Source: Sinonovacula constricta
Lineage: Eukaryota > Mollusca > Bivalvia > Cardiida > Solecurtidae
Assembly (NCBI GenBank): GCA_007844125.1
Contig: CM017559.1
Location: 31,843,926-31,907,925 of the forward strand
Reading direction: 5' to 3'
DNA length: 64,000 bases
Part shown: positions 57,401 to 64,000 of the stretch, one piece after another
Layout of the letters: each line of letters starts with the position of its first letter
How positions within the stretch are numbered: the first letter of the stretch is position 1
The notes under the pieces: generated by a model
Database searches by the model: none
What the model saw: the letters and a program-made list of their open reading frames with translations, nothing else
What the model was told of the DNA's origin: nothing
Position numbers and translations under genes: made by a program

Positions 57401-59760
57401 TATTGTTATGTACCCCCTCATTTGCATATTAAAACTATGGCATCAGTTATAAAATCAGTTTATTAGTGTGTAAGTGTTAACTTAAAAGTTATGTCATTTA
57501 CATTATACCAGTCTGTACCACTACTTTTCTTTTCCTTCTTCATTTTTTAGGGTATAACAATGATTTAAAATCACCACTGATTAAAAAGCTATCATATCTC
57601 CAGAAAAACAAATCAACAACAATGTTATTTATACAAAACTGTTCAATACAAGAAGTATTTTGCATAGATGACTATCCAATCTCACTAAAGTCAGATCTTA
57701 CAAAATGTAAGCGGTTTTCAGGAAAAACATTCTTCAGGTCTCAGTTTATAATAATACTACATAAAATAAGGATGTACCAAGTCTTAGTTGCGCAATAAAT
57801 AGAACTTTATACCGCCATGCAAAAGATTCCTGGTTCGAATTTTACAAAAAGCCAAGCATTTTCTGTTACATTTTTTGTCTTCTTTCTTTATAGGAACAGT
57901 TTTTTGAATTTTTTAAAATGAATAGATGTGTAGTAGTATAGCCACATACCAGTTAAAACAGTTATGGATTAGGTAAAACAAAATGTCTTCTGGAAATATT
58001 GTGGCTTTAAATAGACCCCTACATTCCTCTCTTCATCTTGTCTTTCTTGATGGCATTGTCATCTCTTGTTTATAGCCCCACCCCCTTTTCGATTGAAAAA
58101 AAAAAGGTGGCACTTATGTCATGGCCTTTTCCTCAACGTTAGTTAATCGTTCTATTTTGGAAACAATTAAAAGCGGCAAAGGATGTTTAATTCGAGCTAG
58201 GAATACTTGTTCACTATCAAAGGCCATCCGTAACTACCCGGTGGTATCCGGCAAAGTCCGGAAGACATGCTTGTAAAAATGTCAAAGGTACGAGTGTACA
58301 AAATGCGGAACCCATTTCGAAAGGTAAGTAACTATTAAATAACTGTTAACACAGTTATGTCCCTTTACTTTTTGAAAGTTCCATTAAAACTATCTACTAT
58401 TCCATAGTGAGAAAAATGAAGCCCGACGTCTTCAGACACATCTGGTTTCTTCTTGTTCAGTGTATCCCGGAGTCGGGTTTCCCACTAGTAACAGATAAAT
58501 TTTTTTTTTTTGAAACGGGCTGCATAAATAGGATGTTGAATACTTGCATAACGATCAAAAAGCGTGTTAATGTTTGTTGTGTACATGTATGTCTAAATTT
58601 TAAAATAACAGTTTACTACTTTCTGTACTATGTACCTGTGTACAATGTATATAATATAAGAATATGATATCGCCATTTTAAAGCAAGCCCTTTATGGTAA
58701 GCCGTAGGATGTATTTAGTTTTTATTAACCTACTATAGAATTCACGAACAATTTCTGTAGATTAAAAGTGGCTTTAAAGGTGATCGAGAGTTTGCGTTTA
58801 AGAGAGGCAATTATTCAGGGGAGATAACAAAGGTTATTAAACAGGATAAATATATAAAAGCCCTAAATGCATGTCAAAAAATATTCCCACTGCTTCGAGG
58901 AATGTATAAATTCGTAAAGTGGACGATTTGAACATCACCTCAACTGTTAGACGGTACAATTCGTGAAATAGAGTGCTCTAAATTTTCATTCTTTCTAAAT
59001 ATTTAAATAAGCATGATGATTAGTTCTACTAAAAATAGATATCGACGCTAGAGCCCATTACCCGGATGGTGATATAAGATTAACTTAAAAGTTCTGGTCA
59101 CGGGGTTTTGTAAAAATGAGTCCGGTGATATTATTACATTTTACTTTGAATGTAGAATATCAATAAATAACATTATATGTGATGTTTTCAGGTGACAACT
59201 ATTTATTTGCTTGTTGAGGTGGGGGTGGGGGAGATTTGGTTCAAATGATCGGATTCCTCCATTAATAGATGAAATCAATGCCAAGAGCTGTTATATATTT
59301 TACCTTCGCTACTTTTTTTCTTTCCTGCTCAAAACATAGTTTCAGTAATAGAGTGTCTCGTAAAAAGAGCTACTGCCTAGTGTCAGAAATGCACTAGCTC
59401 ACCTTGAACAATTCCCGAGAAAACCACCAACGAAGCACTGGCCCAGGGGTTACCGAAGGGGAGTCGATCGTATTATAATGTATTTATATGAGCCTACCTG
59501 TACTGGACAAGTCCAACGAATCGGACCCAGTGCTTTTATGAAAAATGTCGCTTTTGTATAACAGCCATATTTATTTGTTTTCCCTTTTTAGGATTTACGC
59601 AATACAATCTCAGATTTCCACATGCATGTGTATTTGTTTTTAGACAAAATTTACTGAAAACTGCTTTATGTCAATACCAACTATTTCCACTATCACTACA
59701 TTGTTTCTTATACAACATGTTAATAGTTCTTAGTATTTATGTAGAAAAGAAATCGGATAC
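57401..59760. other. Gene-poor stretch after CDK7
   Basis: No protein I recognise. From about 58.1 kb CpG dinucleotides become more frequent, which may mark a promoter region. One possible first exon is listed separately at 58279. Confidence 0.4.
58279..58323 (+). CDS. Possible first coding exon of an unknown gene
   Basis: ATG in context AAAAATGTC opens 15 codons (MSKVRVYKMRNPFRK) that end at a consensus donor AAG|GTAAGTA. The surroundings are CpG-richer than average. I could not find the next exon or assign a family. This is an inference from start plus donor only. Confidence 0.22.
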
Positions 59761-59762
59761 CC

Positions 59763-60304
59763 TTAGGTTATGTAATCATTTGACTGATTTTGGTGTGTGT
59801 ATGTTTATAGTTTCTGTTCATTGTCATTGACAAGTAAATGCCGTCCTCATTCGTTAAAACATGAGAAGTAGTTTATGTTTGTTTATTGGGTTTATCGTCC
59901 CACCAACAGTACTTCAGTTATCTGGAGACGGTGTTCACTTGAAGCATATATAGTGCTGCCTTCACTGTGTATAGCATGCCGTTAACACCTGGCATGATAC
60001 CACACCCAGTCACATTATCCTGACACCGGACCAATCAGTCGTTGAAATTCCCTTATATTTGCTTGAGCGTTAGCAAGGGAGCTATACCACTACCAATTTT
60101 TAACGACAATGGTATGTCGCGGCACGGGATCGATCCCGGGGCCTCCCGTACCTGGAGCCGATGTTCTACCGATTGCGCTACCAGGTCCGGTGCCTTAGTT
60201 TATGTAACCATTTCACTGATTTGGGTGCGGATATATTAATAGCTTCTGTTTATTGTCACAGACAGGCGAGTGTCGTTCTGATTCGCTAAAACAGAAGCAG
60301 TAGA
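59763..60304. repeat. 110 bp tandem duplication split by a SINE-A
   Basis: CTTAGGTTATGTAATCATTT...CGTTAAAACATGAGAAGTAG (59763-59871) matches CTTAGTTTATGTAACCATTT...CGCTAAAACAGAAGCAGTAG (60195-60304). The SINE sits between the two. Confidence 0.7.
59879..60195 (-). repeat. Full-length SINE-A
   Basis: Minus-strand head GGACCTGGTAGCGCAATCGG and CCCGGGATCGATCCC B-box region, full body, tail on the left (TTGTTTATTGGGTTTATCG). TAGTTTATGT flanks both sides (59869-59878, 60196-60205). Confidence 0.85.
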
Positions 60305-60483
60305 CCCACTCCCTTCATATTTTCGCCAATTTAATTAAACTTCGCTATCAGAACAGTTATATATAGTAACAAAAGTGCAGATATTTTGTGATATACTCTG
60401 CGAAGATTTACACTCGAACGTTTTGTTGTAGTTGTTGTTGTATTTTATAAATAACTATTATCGTCAGCTTTGTAGGACAAAAA

Positions 60484-60645
60484 CAACAATATAAATCAAA
60501 TATTGTAGATCATAAAACAAACATAAATTTAATATGATAGATAATAAAAACAATATAAATTAAATAGTGTAGATAATATAACAATATAAATTAACTACTG
60601 TATATCATAAAACAGTATAAATTAGATATTGTAGATCATAGAAAA
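60484..60645. repeat. 31 bp AT-rich tandem repeat, about 5 units
   Basis: AACAATATAAATTAAATAGT-type units starting at about 60486, 60549, 60580 and 60611; the second unit is diverged. Confidence 0.65.
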
Positions 60646-60724
60646 GGCTTTGCTAAGATTTAGTTTTGAAAGACGACAATTTCTTAATAATTACATATTA
60701 TACTAAGGCGAATCGTGCTGATAT

Positions 60725-60805
60725 TTGTTCAACCAAAAATAGCTGGACGTCGCTATAATGACCATAATTGGTCTCTGCGATGTATTTCAAAAACAAAACA
60801 AACCA
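60725..60805 (+). repeat. SINE-B 3' tail fragment
   Basis: TAGCTGGACGTCGCTATAAT, GACCATAATTGGTCTCTGCG, then ATGTATTTCAAAAACAAAAC. Confidence 0.7.
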
Positions 60806-61176
60806 GACTCAATCAGACATCAATAACAGCTTCGGCATTCAGGGAAATCGAAATGCTGTTGAAAGAATTTTGTTCCATAAGGAATATGGCTATATAGAAA
60901 AAATAAAATTGATCATCCAAAGGTTGCCTGTGTACATGTATAACAACTTTTCTAATCTTTTTAAACATTGCTGATACCTCTTACTGTTATGAAATGTCTA
61001 CGGCACTCAGGTGAGCGATAAATGGCCATCTTGTTTCTGATTTTGTAGTACTTTGGTTTATACAGCGTACCGAAAACCTACTGGTCATTGAAGTGACCCC
61101 CTGCTTCTGGGAATCAAAGTTGCTGCGCATGAAAGCGTACATGACATGTATACATACGCTGAGAATGCTAGATAAT

Positions 61177-61457
61177 GTTTGTTTATTGGGGGGTTTTGCC
61201 CAACCAACTGTATTTCAGTTATCTGGAGACGGTGTCCACTTGAAGCAGATATAGTGCTGCCTTCACTGTGTATTGCATGCCCTGAATACCTGCCATAATA
61301 CCACGCCCAGTAACATTATCCTGACACCGGGCTAACCATTCGTGGAACTACCCTTATATTTGCTTGAGCCTTAGCAAGGGAGCTATACCACTACCATTTT
61401 GAACGACTTTGGTATGTTGCGGTCCGGCATCGAACCCGGGACCTCCCGTATCTGGAG
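61177..61457 (-). repeat. 5'-truncated SINE-A with exact 13 bp target-site duplication
   Basis: Tail TTTGTTTATTGGGGGG on the left, body, and a head that stops at CTGGAG, losing the A box. ATGCTAGATAATG is present at 61164-61176 and 61458-61470. Confidence 0.88.
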
Positions 61458-61499
61458 ATGCTAGATAATGACGCAATTATTTAAATACATTAAAGTGCA

Positions 61500-63080
61500 T
61501 TGACTCGCGTTACCAGTGAACTTTAAGGGTATGTCGTGCATATATACAATTTAAAATATAGTGGCAAAACATATACAGGTGAGGTCAAGAAATCTAACAC
61601 GCTCGCGTGCATCAATCGAAACCAAAAAACATGAAAAAAGGCAAAAACAACATTTTAAAAACACATGCCCACAAAACAACGTATTTAGTGGTCAAGACAT
61701 CCGAGCTTTCGCTGACTTAATACTAGTATTTCCGATTTGAACTGCTATTACAATGACACAATCGGAGTTGTTTCCTCAAAGTTTTGTTTAACCATTGTCC
61801 ACAATTCAGTGGTTTTGAGGCCGATTTCAGAAACATCCTACAGTATGAACCGGCAAAGAAACAAAATGACGAAATAAACATAGACAGAAGCGTAACTGAG
61901 TCTGGATGTGCAGGTCTAGGGTTCCGACAGCATGGACTCCGGAACATCCCAAACCCCGCACCTCTAGAATCAATCGGAACACCTCGGATAATTCACGAAT
62001 CATCTCTCGGATGTATGTAGGTAGTCGGATTACATCGGCTATTTCCCTAAAATGGGACTTCTTTTGAGACAGACGTCAAAACAAAGATGGCAGCTCGGAT
62101 GACAGCTCACTATAGTATGATGCCAGTAAAACTTCACTTTGTGGCTGCTTCAAATTTAAATCATCGAAGTTTAATTTACCCGGCGCAGCAAAGACATAGC
62201 TGTCGAACGATGGCATTGTTTATGATTTGTGCGATCTACATTTTAGGGATATTCTTTCGACCTCCGGCGAACAAAACGATTGTAATTTGAGCAAGTATAA
62301 TTGCACCAGATACATCCGAGGGATGATTGTCCCGAAGACGGAATTACCGTGTAGTACCGATTGCTCTAAAAATTGCGCGTATGTGTCTTTATCTCAGACT
62401 ATAACTCAATAGCATCTCGTATAAAATAGCTAACATTTAATTTTCATTGCTTGCTGGGAATAAGAAAAAAAAAAAGAAGAAGAAGAAAAAAAATCGAAAT
62501 TCTGTACTTTACGTGTCGACAGTTCGTCAACATTTATTTTTTACCATTTAATGACCTACTGCAAATCAAAACCGTCCCCTCGCAGCAAATAAACCAGATG
62601 GTGATAACGGCATATCCGGCGTCGTTATGCAGATATCACATGTCCTTTAGCATAGGTAAATTTACGGGTTGGAAATACAGCACTACGTTAACAGTGTTGC
62701 ACAGGTAAGGAAACGCTCCGCCATGCGTGGCTATTTTGTCGTGCTTGATAAGATCTGCAACCGAAATAGATTCTGCATGTCCTCGGCCAGCCATCATCCG
62801 TTATTTTATTTAAAAAGAAAACTTTTTGAGAAAACTAATTTGGGAAATAATGTTCAGGCCTGGGCCTGGAGCTAAGCCACTGATAAGCTGTTACATAATG
62901 CAAACAAACAGAAACATGTGATTTTTAGGGGAAGGACTGGAGGTTTAAATAAAACAAGTTTGTTGTTTTTTTAATTAAAATCTTGATAATTTCTTTCATA
63001 ACTAAAATTGGTACAGTGCCTTCAATTTTTGTTTTATTAAAAAACGCACAAGGTGCTTGTGACTCTTAATTTTGATAGAA
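61500..63080. other. CpG-richer, GC-richer stretch without assigned gene
   Basis: Several overlapping short ORFs on both strands (for example 61784-62020 +, 61723-61947 -), no recognisable domain. ATGGCAGCTCGG at 62087 in context AACAAAG is a good start context and opens 67 codons with one hydrophobic run (MALFMICAIYILGIFF), but I could not place a donor or a homologue. Confidence 0.3.
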
Positions 63081-63082
63081 AC

Positions 63083-63240
63083 CCCATGCCTTAACGGTCA
63101 GAGCTGTCGGCCCAGCCCCTCAACGCATGGGTTCGAGTCCCGACTGTGTGAGAGATGGACATATATGAGGAGCCGTCTTCTATCTGACCTTCTGTGCGTC
63201 GGTTGTTGTACATTACTATTTGTCTAGGGCAACTTCCCTC
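63083..63240 (+). repeat. SINE-B copy, degenerate
   Basis: GCCTTAACGGTCAGAGCTGT head, CAGCCCCTCAACGCATGG, B-box GGGTTCGAGTCCC, then GGAGCCGTCTTCTATCTGAC and TTTGTCTAGGGCAACTTCC. Confidence 0.65.
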
Positions 63241-64000
63241 GACAATTACATTCGGAACACCTCGGCTATTTTACTTCAGAAACAGACGTGTACAGAAAGA
63301 TGTCGAAGAAAGGGTCGAAGATGATGAAAATGCAACAATAATTGCATTTGATAAATATCATGTCTGTGTCGGCGTGGTGTATTTGCAAACCGAAATATAT
63401 CTGTACAATTTCGAACTACTGAAAAAAAAAACATAGCCTCCTCTCTGATCGCAACTTTGCACGTATGTTCTTCATCCCTTCTAACAAAAATGTTTCGTTG
63501 TGTCTGACAGCCACACACAAAAAGTAGTAAAAACAATTAAACAGCCGTAATACAATTTAACAAAGGCCGGATTCAGAAGCAACTGCAGTAAAGCCAATAC
63601 ACGCCAGGCGTTGTTGTTGGGGGCAAGGCAACGATCGAATGCTTGGTTGATAAAACCAGGAATTAATTTGTAACCAGCAATGATTGACGAGACACAGACG
63701 AGTGTGTTTAGTGTATATCCTGATCAAGCCGCTCCTGATACAAGCTTTCTGTTTAAGATTAATAATATTTGCTGCTGAGTTAAGCGGCATTTGTTTGTAG
63801 TTATTTGATATTCAACAGTGAATTAATTTAAATTTAATTAAACACAATCTAGCAGACTTCGGGTAAAAGTCCCGATAAATTATTGCATTTTTGTGTGATT
63901 GTTTGTATTAAGAACACCATAAGTCTACCCTCCAAATGATGCGAGACGCCCGGTGATTGTTTATTTTATAACGGCAGACTGAAACGTGATTGTACGATTG

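Noticed and set aside
61784..62020. 78-codon ORF in the right flank as a gene
   Set aside because: No domain, no clear donor, and an overlapping minus-strand ORF of similar length. Only general CpG-richness supports it.
63194..63436. 80-codon ORF at 63.2 kb, and MSKKGSKMMKMQQ in another frame
   Set aside because: Begins in a degenerate SINE-B and has no recognisable family. The alternative frame stops after 13 codons.

Overview
This window is animal nuclear DNA, most likely from a bivalve mollusc. It is AT-rich, its genes are split by short phase-matched exons inside introns full of dispersed repeats, and the two genes I can identify are metazoan. The bivalve call is an inference from the repeat types: tRNA-headed SINEs with conserved bodies, elements with internal tandem cores, and short inverted repeats ending in GTCCCC or ATACCCCC. 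I cannot name a species. No bacterial, viral or CRISPR feature is visible.

Layout. Positions 1-15.8 kb contain no coding exon I can support. They hold dispersed repeats, a MITE-like element (7.65-7.96 kb) and a 1.3 kb minisatellite (11.76-13.04 kb) with a higher-order duplication. Positions 15.8-34.5 kb hold 18 exons on the + strand coding for the 916 C-terminal residues of an ASH1/ASH1L histone H3K36 methyltransferase, in the order FxLP-like motif, AWS, SET, post-SET, bromodomain, PHD finger, BAH. The long N-terminal part of the protein is not in the window. A repeat-poor stretch from 34.5 to about 39.3 kb looks like a very long 3' UTR. Positions 42.0-53.8 kb hold a complete 11-exon CDK7 gene on the + strand (337 residues). 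CDK7 is the CDK-activating kinase and TFIIH kinase. It is followed by another repeat-poor stretch to about 57.4 kb. The last 6.5 kb contain SINEs with target-site duplications, small tandem repeats and two weak candidate first exons that I cannot assign.

How the genes relate. Both act on Pol II transcription: CDK7 phosphorylates the Pol II CTD, and ASH1 marks H3K36 in gene bodies to keep genes active. They lie in tandem about 7.5 kb apart (stop to start). Nothing in the sequence shows co-regulation, and I treat the adjacency as ordinary.

The unusual material is in the repeats. It includes a pearl/Helentron-like element with a core of repeated inverted nuclear-receptor-type half-sites, inserted in one copy of a duplicated intron-exon boundary just upstream of the AWS exon. 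There is also a family of about 65-70 bp foldback sequences in introns and flanks, two SINE families (one copy 11 bp from a CDK7 splice donor), a diverged tandem repeat that runs across the ASH1 stop codon, and an exact 135 bp tandem duplication in CDK7 intron 1. I found no convincing undescribed gene system.
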